From: Malania oleifera
Lineage: Eukaryota > Streptophyta > Magnoliopsida > Santalales > Ximeniaceae
Direction: 5' to 3'
Length of the DNA: 64,000 bases
NCBI RefSeq assembly: GCF_029873635.1
Contig: NC_080422.1
Span: forward strand, 10,881,764-10,945,763
The position numbers and the translations under genes were made by a program. A model generated the notes under the pieces. That model saw only the letters and a list, made by a program, of their open reading frames with translations, did no database searches and had not been told where the DNA came from. Numbering within the stretch: position 1 is the first letter of the stretch; the number at the start of each line of letters is the position of its first letter. Positions 1-13,320 of this stretch are shown in pieces.

Positions 1-485
1 GGCTGTGCGGCGCTAACTAAAGCACTTTTGTTTAACTAGCCAGCCTATCGTTTACCAACATTCATCCACGAAGCACTTCATTAATATTAATTCAGATAGC
101 AGCGAAAACAGTAATCAATTCATGAAAGTCGTAACAAGCAAGCAGTAAACATTAAAGCAAACGTAATTCATTAACAAATCCTCCGTTGACATGGCGTACT
201 TAGCGAGGGAGGCAAGTAGGATAAGCACGTTGACAATTGCTAGTGAGTTTTACAATGACTGATGAACACTCACCCTCCCCTTAAGAGGTTTTTATGTAAT
301 TATCATCCTCGCACTAGGAAATATCAAAGTGACCGAGGAGTCATACTGCCTTATTTGGCTTACAAAGACTCTACTAGCAGAAAATAACCCTACACTAGTA
401 TTTACATGATGGAAACCCATCCTAAGCGCACGAGATAAGCAGTCACAGGCAAGCATAATGCCCTGAACAAGCTTAGTTTGTGACA
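1..485 (-). repeat. 3' LTR of the chromovirus (partial)
   Basis: Matches 3716-4201 almost end to end; the first 35 bp of the LTR lie outside the window. Ends in GTGACA, directly next to the polypurine tract. Confidence 0.93.
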
Positions 486-1544
486 GTCTCCCCCACTTAT
501 GCGGTCGACGTCTTCGTAGACTTTTGGCGGTAGGTACACTTCAAATTTGTCCACGAATGGTTGAATATCTTCCGCAGAAATCCAGCTGATTTCTTTGTCA
601 TCAAGGCATTTCCACTTCACTAGGAACTTCTGCTGCTTCTTCCTTGAAGATATGAACTTTCTATCTGCAAGGATCTCTTCAACTTCATGTCTGTCAAGTT
701 GCACTGTCTTCAACTCTGCGCTGTTTGAATGACTTCTGCTCAGGTCGTTGGTGTTGGCGTTGAATGGCTTGAGGCAGCTGACATGAAACTGCGGTCTTCT
801 TTCCTGATCTGCCCACTTCTTCATTTGCTTAGAAGCTTTCTCCAGATAGACTTGGGCAAGCTCTGCATTCAGTCTCCATTCTCTAGTGAAGATGCACACC
901 TTGGGACTCTTTCGTTTGTACGGATCGCCCACTGTGTGAGGTAACAACGGCAGCTGGCCTGTAACAAGCTCAATAGGGCTCTTGTTGGTTGTTGAGCGCC
1001 TTTGGACGTTGCCATAAAACGGAGCCACATCAAGTAGTTGCACGCCATTCTTCTGGTTGTCATTGACAAAATGGCTCAAGTACTCATCTAGCAGCTCTCT
1101 GAATCTCTTCATCTGTCCGTCTGTTTGTCGGTGATAACTTGAAGAGATGTCAAGATGTGACCTGAATATCCTAAAAAACTCTATTAAGAAGTTGTCAGTG
1201 AACATTAAATCTTGGTCACAAATAATAACTTGGGGAAAACCCCAATATCCCACAATAGTCACAAGGAAAAATTGTGTCGTCCCCTCTGCCGAACAGTACT
1301 TTGGTGCGGCCATGAAAGTACCATACTTCTTCCGCTCCCCCTTGTCTTGTTGGCAAGTGAGACAAGTTTTAGTATAATCAACCACATCATCCCGCGTGTG
1401 CGGCCAATAATACCTCCCCAGTAGTTTTGTCATTGGAGTCATTCTCCGCAAATACCCCTCAACAAACTTCCTGCAGTATCTAGTAAGGTCAAGAAAGGAA
1501 CGCAACTCCTTCACTGTCGTGGGGATCTTCCGTTCTTGAGTCAT
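402..1544 (-). pseudogene. Chromovirus pol 3' part: integrase and chromodomain
   Basis: The translation opens with the Ty3 RT/RNase H linker signature (VKELRSFLDLTRYCRKFV). It jumps to the integrase zinc-finger region (YYWP...CLTCQQDKG) and then part of the integrase core (DQDLMFTDNF, YHRQTDGQ). It ends in a chromodomain (EVEEILADRKF...FLVKWK...SWI), the hallmark of chromoviruses, which bind methylated histone tails. Much of the RNase H domain and the first half of the integrase core are missing, so it cannot encode a working enzyme. The frame runs on through the polypurine tract into the LTR. It lies in the same frame as the upstream gag-pol piece, separated by one stop codon. Confidence 0.9.
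486..498 (-). other. Polypurine tract (second-strand primer)
   Basis: Reads AAGTGGGGGAGAC on the minus strand, immediately before the 3' LTR, where reverse transcription needs a purine tract. Confidence 0.85.
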
Positions 1545-1577
1545 CCTTACCTTCTCCTTACCCCTCCGGATACGACC

Positions 1578-3506
1578 TTATTCAACCACTTGACCAGGGA
1601 ACTTGTTGCTCCGCCGAACGAAAGAGAAATTCTCCTTCTTCACATCCAGACTGTTTCCCCTTAGCCTGTCGAACACCTTCCGTAGATGTTCTTCATGTTT
1701 CCTCTGAAACAACACCGATGCTCCCAACGGTGTTTTGAAAGGGCGAACACATCCCGCTTCCAATTCATCAAGTTGTTTTCCCAACTCTACTATCTCTCGA
1801 GGCGCAATCCGACATGGCCCTTTAGCAAGTAGTTTCACTCCTAATAACAACTCGATCTCATCCTCCACAGTTCGTCGTGAAGACAAATTGTGAGGCAGCT
1901 TATCCGGCAACACCTCCTTATACTCATCCAACACCGCTTGGATGATCATAGGCTCCAGCACTTGGCCTACTTCTTTGTCTACCACCACCGTGGCTAGACG
2001 TGTCTGCTCACCCTTACCCAATCCTTCATTAAGTTGTATGACTGAAAGGGACTTCCCGTCGTCTCCTTTCGTTGCAACATCTTGCACTATGCACGAGTGA
2101 TCTCCCATCAGACACAGGGAACCAGCCGAAGGAATCAGCACTGCCCTCATCCCCCTTCGAAACTTCATTCCTAAAATGACTGGAAAGTCATCCAATGGCA
2201 CCGCTGTGAAATTCGCATGACCTTCCCATTGTTCAAGCTTTACAGTCACTTGCTTGGCTACTCCCAGAGTAGGCTGGGCTACAGAGTTAACTGCTTTCAT
2301 GCGTCCTGTATCCTTCTCTAAGGATAAGTTGAGTATCCATGCTTCCAACTGCGAAACAAAATTATGAGTAGCCCCCGTATCAACCATAGCGCGAGTACTC
2401 TTCCCATTTATCCTCAAGTCCACAAACATTAACCCTTTTGCTCGTGTAACTTTTGGTGTTTTTTCCTGCTTTTCCAATGCGCTCACCAGCCGCACTGAAC
2501 CCACCCTAGGGGCATCATCCTCTTCCTCCTCGCTTTCCACCCCTTTTCCCGAAGTAGAAGCTTGTAAGGCATTGAGTAATCTCTTGTGTTGACACTCACT
2601 CATTTTACGAGATCCACCACACAAGTAGCATGAAATTTTACTCTTCCCCTTTCCATTGGTTGTGTTGAACCCTTGAGATGACGAAACTTCCTTTGAGGTT
2701 GATGAATTAGAGTCGGCTCCCCCACTCTTGGGTTTGCCATTCTTGAAAGACTTTTCACTGTTTCCCTCTCCGCCAAACCGTTTGGACAAAGCGGTATCAT
2801 CACCAGCGTAGTCAGTCAAGCATTCTGCAGCCGCTTGTACAGTTGACAAGTCTTGAATCCTTTGCCTATGAAGTTCAGTTCTTGCCCACGGTTTCATCCC
2901 CTCAAGAAAATAGAACAACTTGTCCTTCTCCGACATATCCCGAATATCCAACATTAAAGCAGAAAATTGTTTCACATATTCGCTGATCGACCCCGTATGC
3001 TTAAGATCTCTCAGTTTTCTCCTTGCATTATACTCAACATTTTCAGGAAAGAATTGGACCTTGAGTTCTCTTTTCAAGTCTGCCCAACTATCAATTACAC
3101 AGCTTCCATTTTCAATTTCTCTGTACTTGGTACGCCACCACAGTTTGGCATCACCAATCAAGTACATGGTCGCAGTATCTACCTTTGCCTGTTCTGAGGC
3201 CATCCACACAACGCGAAAGTACTGCTCCACATCAAACAAGAAGTTTTCTAACTCCTTGGCATCCCGGGCACCCCCATACGTCCTGGGTTCTAACACCTTG
3301 GTCTTGCTAACTCTCGGAGTGTTGGAGTTTCCCATAGCAAGAACCATCACATTCATCTTTGCATCCAAATCTGCCATCCGCGACTGTAAAGTTTCAACTG
3401 TGTGGCGAAAGTCCTCTGACATGTCGCCTATCAAACCTGCTTGACGTTTTTGTGATCCCATCACCTCATCAACAAGTTCTCGGATCTGGGCCACCTCCGC
3501 AGCCAT
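1578..3506 (-). pseudogene. Chromovirus gag-protease with remnant of reverse transcriptase
   Basis: 642-residue open frame. Residues ~85-215 are the retrotransposon gag (capsid) domain (ELENFLFDVEQYF, AKLWWRTKY, LKRELKVQFFPEN). A degenerate zinc knuckle is near 290 (CYLCGGSRKMSEC; the His position is lost). The aspartic protease active site is DTGATHNF near 372. Residues ~560-600 match the start of Ty3 RT (RPFKTPLGASVLFQRKH), then jump straight to a segment normally far downstream (EEHLRKVF..LR), so the catalytic aspartates are deleted. A single stop at 1578-1580 ends the frame; 11 codons later the same frame resumes in the integrase piece. Confidence 0.92.
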
Positions 3507-3662
3507 AGTATTGGTTGTTGTCTCAACCTATGCTTCCAGCACGCTGATCCTCTCAACAGTGTTTAGTGCCATGGTCACTTACCAAAGCTTCCCAAATCCA
3601 ACAATAAACGCAATCGAATTCACGTAGCAACTCAACCTTGTGCTCTCACCAAGTGTCACCGA

Positions 3663-3678
3663 CCTGACTCTGATACCA
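3663..3678 (-). other. Primer-binding site for initiator tRNA-Met
   Basis: On the minus strand it reads TGGTATCAGAGTCAGG, complementary to the 3' end of plant initiator tRNA-Met with one mismatch, two bases from the 5' LTR. Confidence 0.9.
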
Positions 3679-3680
3679 AA

Positions 3681-4201
3681 TGTCACGGTCCGACTATTTT
3701 CACACCCTTGTGAAGGGCCGTGCGGCTCTAGCTAAAGCACTCTTGTTTAACTAGTCAGCCTATCGTTTACCAACATTCATCCACGAAGCACTTTCATTAA
3801 CATTAATTCAGATAGCAGCGAAAATAATAATCAATTCATGAAAGTTGTGGCAAGCAAGCAGTAAACATTGAAGCAAACGTAATTCATTAACAAATCCTCT
3901 GTTGACATGGTGTACTTAGCAAGGGAGGCAACTAGGCTAAGCACGTTGACAATTGCTAGTGAGTTTTACAATTACTGATGAATACTCACCCTCCCCTTAA
4001 GAGGTTTTTATGTAATTATCATTCTCGCACTAGGAAACATCAAAGTGACCGAGGAGTCATACTGCCTTATTTGACTTACAAAAACTCTACTAGTAGAAAA
4101 TAACCTTACACTAGTATTTACATGATGGAAACTCATCCTAAGCACGCGAGATAAGCAGTCACAGGCAAGCATAATGCCCTGAACAAGCTTAGCTCGTGAC
4201 A
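3681..4201 (-). repeat. 5' LTR of the chromovirus (complete, 521 bp)
   Basis: Bounded by TGTCAC and GTGACA and near-identical to 1-485. It lies directly against the remaining intron 4 of the MDAR gene. Confidence 0.93.
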
Positions 4202-5483
<1,282 letters not shown>

Positions 5484-5647
5484 ATTAGGGCTAAAGCAAA
5501 GAAAAAAATGAAGAAGACGACGACGATGATGATGGTGATGGTGAGAGAATCAGAGTTATTATTGCTATGTGCAGCATGAACAAGAAGAGTGCGAGGAGTG
5601 AGGACCTGATGAAGACATTGGAAAATCGAAGAGGGTATGAATACGAA

Positions 5648-5654
5648 ATTTATA
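5648..5654 (-). promoter_or_regulatory. Possible TATA box of the MDAR gene
   Basis: TATAAAT on the minus strand, 165 bp upstream of the first ATG, giving a plausible 5' leader of about 130 nt. It is the best candidate seen; there is no experimental support. Confidence 0.4.
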
Positions 5655-5659
5655 TTGTT

Positions 5660-6539
5660 TTTCGGAGCTAAATTATTATTTTATTTAATTATTTTGGTAG
5701 GAATGGCCGTAGAGGAGGTCGAAAGGCCGTGACGTCAAATCGAGCAGCCCAGTGCGATTCCGATCGTCTCAGATGGTTTCGTCATATGAGGGCGTTGAGT
5801 CGTTGACAAAGCACGACCGAGGGAAGGGAGCAGGAAGAAAACGACGCCGGTTAACCCTTTTTTTTTCCATTAAATTTTAAAAGTTTTACTTTTAATAGTT
5901 TTGAGAAAAAAAAAATGAATATGTATGAATCGAAATTTTAATTTTAATTTAAATAGATTTAGATAAATTTTAATATAATGGTGTATTACTTCTTATTCAA
6001 ATTTAATGCAAATCTAAATTCAAGATCCCTCCAAATATAGAGTAGTTATTTTTTGTGTAGTGAAAAAAAAATAAAATGTGTTATCCAAGTTGATAATTTT
6101 TAAATTTTGTTGTCATTTTTTAACTATTTTATTTAAAAATTAAATCTTGTAATTTTAAATTGTTTCAATAACTTATCATCACTAATTTGTCGACTTTCTT
6201 TAATTTAGTATTTTCTAAAACAATTAATCATTTAAGATTTGCTTCCAAGTTGATGATTGCTTTTCAAATCTTAGGCTTTGTGATGACTTTTGGGTAAAAT
6301 TTATTTTGCAATTAAAAAGCTGAAAAACACTTGATCTCTTATTTCAATACTAATTTAATATACATTATATGGGAAACAGATTTTTTACACCATCTAACAT
6401 CACGCCAAACAGATTTTCTATTTGCTTATTTTGTTTATGACTCTTAGGTACTACTCCTCTCTTTGCTTCACTATCCTATTATCATTTGTAACGTATGATA
6501 TTAAAAAATGTGAGTTCTAATATGAAATGAGATTAAAGA
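5660..6539. other. Intergenic DNA upstream of MDAR
   Basis: A GC-richer block to about 5860, then AT-rich DNA with homopolymer runs. No coding signal or element recognised. Confidence 0.6.
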
Positions 6540-9060
6540 CATTTCTTCCATGTTTCATTCCTTGTTTCCAAATATGAATTTGTTTCTTCCTTTCTAGATG
6601 CAATAACATCCTTCTGCAAGATTCTTTAAAACATCAAGTTTATTTGTATAAATCCATTCACTCCCAATAGTATCAAGTTTCTTTGTATAACTTCATTCAC
6701 TCCCAATAGTATAAGATAAAACCGTAAATAATTCATCCTGTTCTTCAAATTTTGTTTGAATGTGAGACAACATCTAGATTTTCTAAATATCTCGACATTT
6801 AATGAAGATGGTTAACATCTTCTGAATCTTACAAATATATTGAGCAACAATCATTTTCTAACTTATGTCTTTTCTTTAATAGAATGTTTTTAACCATTTT
6901 CGATATGAAAAGTTTGATTATGGGTAGACAATCCATTTCCCAAATACACGAAAAAGGTCGATTTCAAGTTGTGTTGTTATGTGTTACTTTCTAACCTACC
7001 CCTTTCTTCTTAAAAACTTACATGCAGCCTTTACAAAAAATTCCCCCGACTTTGCAAACTTTTGTATCCATTTCTCTTCTCTTTCATGCAACGAGATTGG
7101 GATTCTTAATATTCTCTATCTGCTCTTAGGATGTGTATACATTGATTTTATCGAGCATCTACTCTCTTTTTATTCTCACCCCATAAGTCTTTAACCCTAT
7201 GTTCTTTAATATGTTCTAGGATAAATGTAATTAGACAAAGAAACACATACTCCTTGCAATAAATTCATGGGTTCTACCAAATATTGATATTTCCACTTCT
7301 AACTTTCATGAGGCAACCTTTCTTCAAATAATTAATGTTTTTTAATAGACCTCACCATCCCCATGAAGTTGATTTTGGGCATTTCAATTCCTATAAGGCC
7401 ACAATTGGGAAATACAATGACTTGCATGGTCTAGCCCAAAGGGAGTTTGATTTGAAGGATTATTATCTAGCCTAAAGGGAGTTTGGTTTGTTGAGAATCC
7501 TCCAAACTTGCTTCACTAGCAATGCATAAAGTTTCGGATTTTGCAAGGTGAGTTTTCTTGTCACTGTCTTCTTTCTTACCCCACTAGAAATCTTTGCTCT
7601 ATTTGTTTAGCATGTTACATACTATCTTTGGGACTCTGAAGGTGCTCATGACATTAATAGGGGCATTTGAGTTGACTAATTTCAAAAGGATGGTTTGGTT
7701 TATTTGGAATAATAATTTGTTATGTCATTGTTCTATGTTTCTTTGCCCCTTATCCACTAAATACTTAAATGCGGATACTATTTTAAAATTAATAAAGGAC
7801 CCTAGATATTTCCCTAAGTCATAGCGTATGTGGACATTAATCCTTCACCCATTATTCCGATTAAAATTAATTGACATGTTTGCATTAAATTGACATGCTT
7901 GCTAACTTTTGGAAATTAACTTAGAGACCCATTAATCTTATCAAAATATTTAGCATCTTCTTCGATGATGAGAAATTTTGAAAATCTGTCTTGCAAGTGA
8001 TCAAACAATCATCAACAAAGGACAAATGACTAATGTTTGGGCTATTTTAGCTCATTTTAATTCCCCTAAGTTTTTCTTCAACAATATTTCCATTTATGAT
8101 TGCAAGAATAACTCAATGACTAGTATGAAGATAAAAGGTGAAAAGGGTCCCTTGTGTCACCCCTCTTTGGGGTTTAATTGGTTACAATTAATAAGGATTG
8201 AATAATTAATTGTTTTAATGCATTGCATTATACAATGGATGCATTTACTTGGGAATTCTATTTTCTTCATAACATTTTCAATGCAGGCTCATTTGATACT
8301 CGATGATAAGCTATACTTATGTCCAATTTAATGGTAGTCAACTTTTCTTTTCCTTTTCTATTGTGTTTTTAGAAAATGCATGATTTCCTAAGCAACAAGG
8401 ATGTTATCGAATATGAGTCTCCCTTTTATGATGGCACTCTAACTTCCCTTATCAAAGAATCCACTATAAGATCAAGTCTATTAGCTAACGATTTTGAAGC
8501 AATCTTGTAGATTAAATTGCATAAACTTATTAGTTCTCAAGTCATTTGGGTGAGAAGGAATTCTTGATTTACGAATCAATGCAACATTTGTATGATTCCA
8601 ACCTTGATTCAAGAAGTGCTCAATAGCCTCAATGACCCTTCCTTACAATATCCCAAATTTCATGAAAAAACACTCCTTGAAGTCCATCCAAACCTAGGGC
8701 TTTGATTGGCCTATTTGAAAAGAAACGCTCTTAATTTCTTCAAGGGTAAAAGGTTCCTTAAGAATTAACTTTTGGTTATCCATCAACTTCTTTTTTATTG
8801 ACTATAAGGTCACTTTTGTTGATCTGAATCATTAGATTTGAAAATTGTTTTGAAGTATTTAGCAAATACTTTAGACATTTCTTTCTGGTCTAATATCCAC
8901 TCACTAGGATTGAGGACTCTCATAACGAAGTTTCTTCTCCTTCTTTCTCAAACAATGGCATGAAAATATTTAGTGTTTCTATCTTCCTTCAAATTCCATT
9001 ATTTTTTGGTTCTTTGTGTCCATTTCATCTCCTCCTTCAATTTTAAATGTTAATCTAAAT
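6540..9060 (-). pseudogene. Decayed L1-type LINE, ORF2 reverse transcriptase region
   Basis: No long frame survives, but minus-strand fragments follow plant LINE ORF2 order. From high to low coordinate: RNTKYFHAIV (end of the pre-RT region, ~8950), PKALGLDGLQGVFFHEIWDI (~8690), LIRKSRIPSHPNDLR (~8560), AIKLDISIAYHRV (~8310, RT palm), RGVTQGTLFTF (~8150), FVDD catalytic box (~8015), DLGKYLG (~7830), SLWARPCKSLYFP (~7430), GEFFVKAAC (~7060). Many stops and frameshifts mark it as an old copy. The 5' end with the endonuclease is absent, as in typical 5'-truncated LINEs. No clear poly(A) tail or target duplication was found. Confidence 0.85.
6636..6714. repeat. Short tandem duplication inside the LINE remnant
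   Basis: Two near-identical ~40-bp units (agtttatttgtataa / agtttctttgtataac ... cactcccaatagtat), next to each other. Confidence 0.7.
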
Positions 9061-10289
9061 AACTGAAAAAAAAAATAAATAAAGGAAAACTTGGATGAAT
9101 AGACATGCCATAGAAACTTAATTGCCAAAGTCTTCCTCCTTTATGTGAAAAGTTTGTCTAGACACACCTAGAAAATGCTTAATAAAATGAGTTCGTGCTA
9201 ACATAGGCTCACGGGTCCATGACCCACATTACAAAACCCGATAAAGTACTATTACATGAGTTTGTGTCATCACTGATTCAAGTTACATAACACGATTATA
9301 ATACACCTTTCAAAGGCTTATAATTTTCTACATGTGTGAAAAGAATTCATGTGTCCAGTTGTCTATTATTGCTCAAATTTTCTTCAAGAGCATTTCATAA
9401 TATTGCTTACTAGTTTTCTTTGTCACTAAAGTCTTGTTTGGAAATCAGAAAATATAGGGGAAAGAAAAGTAAAACATAAAGGAATTCAATTTCTCATGTT
9501 TAATTATCAAGGAAATTGAAAAAAAAATATATATATATCAAATCAATGAACAAAAATTTGGTTTTACACACCATTCACATTTTAATTATATTAGAACAAA
9601 CTTTCATTTTTTAAAAGTATTTGATATAAAGAAAAAAAATATAATGAAAATGAGTTTTCTCATTTTCCTTTTCTTTCCTTTTCCCACCAAAACCCTTTAC
9701 CCAATGGAAAACAAGTATCCTTACTATTTCATCTACATGTCATCAAAAATACCATAATCGACCAATTTTGATTCTGCATCGTATTTCTTTCCAATAAGAA
9801 AATAGAAAATTGAAAGTACACTTATTAGTCCAATTGTTGAGTTTAGAAACAATAATTTAGTCAATTACTGATTATTGCAATAATATATTTAATAATTATT
9901 TTTTAAATTATTTTCTCACCTTGCTACTTTGTTCGAATTTATCGCTAGTGACACGGTAAAATATGACATTTCATTAATTTTTAATAAAAAATAAATTAAT
10001 TCAACAAACTATTAATCTTAGTTTATAATATACAATGTATTTACTTTTAATATGAAAGTAATTTTTACTTGTAGAATTTAGAAGGTTGCATCAATTAAAT
10101 AGTTAATTACTCTTCTAATTATTTTGTCCTTTGGGTCAAGCATAATTTATATTTTTAAGCAATTTGCATTAAGCATTTTCAAAGATATTACTTTTAAATA
10201 TTAAAATATTAACATTTTCGCATAAAAATGATGGTTTTCAACGTTTTTTAATCTACCATGGGATTAAATAACTCAATTGAGTTTAAAAA

Positions 10290-10317
10290 ATTATATATAT
10301 ATATATATATATATATT
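10290..10317. repeat. (TA)n microsatellite
   Basis: Uninterrupted TA dinucleotides over about 28 bp. Confidence 0.95.
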
Positions 10318-11561
10318 TAAATTTCCAATACACTTATAATAAATATTGTAATAAAAAAATTAATAATATAAACTTTTGACTTCCAAAAGTAGTAATACTC
10401 GTTTGGATTAAATATCCTCTAAATAAAGACTTGTGTGATGCACATAATATATAATAATTTAACATTTGAAGATAAATAAATTAGTGATTTTTTTTATTAC
10501 GAAGTCAATTAGTTATCTATATCTTGAATGAAAAATACAAAATTAAATAGGTTAATACAACAGAGAGATTGTTTCTATTTTAAAAGATACAATTTATAAA
10601 TATATATGCCGAATAATGTCATTAGGGATGTCATTCTTGTATACTGAAGTTTCAATAGCTTGCATTTTGAACATTTTTCATATTAATGAAACTATAAATT
10701 TTATGCTATAACCCACTAAAAATGGTATGCTAGTATAAGATCTACATTAAAACTTATCTCTCGCTTGTGTGAATTCAAATGTTAATGTAGCATTGTCTTG
10801 CTCGAGACATAATATTTGAGGTTTCCGATTTGAATTGTATAAGGGATGATAAAAATTAAGAAAACTAGAAAACGGGTAATCTCTTTCAACTTATTTTACA
10901 ACTTAAATTTAGCATGAATTTGTATTTCTTAAAAAATAATTAATGTGGCATTCCATAATTTGTGCGGTAGAAGCCTATTGGGCTATGGGTTTTAAGCATT
11001 ACTAGAGGCTAATGGAATGAATTAAGTTTGTGCGTGTGTTCTAGTTAGCAAGTAGAACTAGTCAAGCTATTCAAGAGATATAATTATGTAATGACTTTTT
11101 CTACCAACAAAAGTTAGACTCATCATTAATGTCACCTTTATTTCTGTACCAAATTATAGAAACATATGTATATTGAAAAATATATTGAAATTCTTGTGTT
11201 ACTTTGAAAAATTTTAAGAAATAAATAAATAATATTGTCAATAAAAAAATAGAGATATGAATTTTATACGTACGTACCAAGAATACCCTTAAAACACGAA
11301 GAATGACATTAAATTATTCTAAAATTAAGAAGACATTGATAGCACTGTAGAGGGCTATATCATGTGGATTGAAATGGAAATAGATTTGATAAATTGAAGG
11401 TTTGGCCCATTGGGGAATATGCATTGCCCTAGACTCGTCCTACTTCTAAATTGGAGTTGGAGATGAATTACGAACTTTGAATTTTTTGATTGTATGAATT
11501 TGAACGAAACATAGTATAAAATTTATTGACCCTATATTTAGGAGTTTAGATTTTAGACATT

Positions 11562-11566
<5 letters not shown>

Positions 11567-11602
<36 letters not shown>
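11567..11602. repeat. (TA)n microsatellite
   Basis: Uninterrupted TA dinucleotides over about 36 bp. Confidence 0.95.
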
Positions 11603-11604
<2 letters not shown>

Positions 11605-13320
11605 TTTGGACAAAAATATACTATAAAATTGTATTAAAATTTTCTAAATTCATGCAAGTCAAATCTAACATCTAAAATTTATGCTTCCAAATATTATCTA
11701 AAATTTTTTCAAATCCAAATAAGTCTATGCTACCAATACCATCTTAATCAGAAGACAATACTGCTCCATTAAAAATACTGAGGAACAACTCCTTTATATA
11801 GGATTTGAAACCCTCAAATCACAAATTATTTTATTAATGTTTAGGTCCATTGAAATCTTGCAGGACCTATATTATTGGAATCAACATCTAACATACCTTT
11901 CACTTGTATGGGTCTTAGTGACAACGTGACATCTTATAATTGGTGAACTAAATTTGTTGTGATAGAACAATTCCTTCTAAGTATTTCTCTATAGACCTTT
12001 TCTTGGCACCTCGCAGTTATGGTCACAAGCATGACACACGTTAACGTTATTTTTGTTTAATAAAAGGTCGATTTTTATGGATAAAGTGGTCAGGGTTTAA
12101 TGATAATATATATATATATATTTATATTATTATAAAGCAAACAAACACTACTAATGTAAGTGCTTTATTTTATTCATTATGAAATAAAATACGAAATGTC
12201 TTCTTTATGATGAAATCTAAAAATAATTATTGCTTATAAGTTTTTAAAAATCTGTATGCCATGACAATTTTTTCTACAAGTAATAGGCTTTTTAGAGACT
12301 AAACATTAGCTTAGGCTTTGTTTGTTACCTTGTGATTTTGAAAAGATTATTAAAGAAAAATTGATTAATCTTATGTTTGGAGAGGTCTTAGATTAGAATT
12401 TGTATTGAATTTGGATGACACAAGTAAAATTATATTAAAATTTATTTGAATTCACTCAAATTCAAATCAAAGATCCGAAATTCATGCTTCCAAACGTAGA
12501 TGAAGGTATTTCTAAAATTGTTTTAGCGGAAAAATTAAAGAAGCAATTATACAGCAAAAAGCTAGTTTTAAATATTTAGTAAAAAATTGAGATGTACATG
12601 AAAATAATTAAAGTGTTGTGGAAAAAGAAAGGTAGCAATTTTTATTTTTATTTTTCTAAGAAAATCATTTATTAAATGTACTATATCTAGTTTTTCACTT
12701 CTAAGAGTCAGAAAAGCCATCCTGAACTCGTCCTCCGTTGGTTTATTTATACATAAGACTAAAATAAAAATCGATTCGCCTCTATAATTTATACATAAAT
12801 TTGATATAGTTTTTATTTTACTTCACTTAAAATCTATATCAAATATTGAATTACAACAAATTAGGTAAATTTTTTTTTTTTTTTGCTTTCATTTGTTTTG
12901 TCATATATACAATCCAAGTTAAGGATTGATGCATGTAGCATAAAAGAAAGAAAATGTAAATAGAAAGAGATAACGCAAGGCCAAGAGAACAAAACCAACC
13001 ACTGGTTGCCTTCAGATATGCTAATTTACATATCATTTCCTATTACAAACGCAAAAAAAAAATTTACATTTCACCTAAACCAAAAAAATATAAGAAAAAT
13101 CATGAGCCTATAATTGACACAAGCAGTAGATCTCATATTTCTCGCTTTGCCACAAAGGTAGTGGCCCAAACCCATCATACCATATAAAAACCCGAATTGT
13201 GACCCATTTTTGTCGGATCACCACCCCCTATTTTGTATCTGTCCATCCAAAAACCACGACCCAATTCGGACCTACCCGTTTGGGGTAAATCCAAACCCGT
13301 TTCCAGTAAATTGGGCCCCG

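Larger units (their letters stand above)
1..4201 (-). mobile_element. Ty3/gypsy chromovirus, internally deleted, 3' LTR cut by window edge
   Basis: Two long direct repeats (1-485 and 3681-4201) bound a 3.2-kb interior with gag, protease, integrase and chromodomain coding on the minus strand. The right repeat starts TGTCAC and ends GTGACA, and the left one ends GTGACA. A primer-binding site abuts the right LTR and a polypurine tract the left one, so the right copy is the 5' LTR. The two LTRs differ at about 30 positions over about 485 bp by hand count (about 6%). The interior is short for a chromovirus because most of reverse transcriptase and RNase H is gone. The base after the right LTR begins a possible 5-bp target duplication (ctatg), whose partner lies outside the window. 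Confidence 0.95.
9061..13100. other. AT-rich intergenic DNA
   Basis: About 4 kb of AT-rich sequence with poly-A/T runs and TA microsatellites. No protein-like frame, RNA gene or bounded element could be recognised. A short frame at 12851-13036 (minus) has no family features. Confidence 0.6.

Noticed and set aside
2920-3444. 174-codon plus-strand frame
   Set aside because: Antisense to the chromovirus gag.
9160-9310. Possible tRNA-like or SINE-like sequence near CTCACGGGTCCATGACCC
   Set aside because: No Pol III boxes, A tail or duplications could be confirmed.
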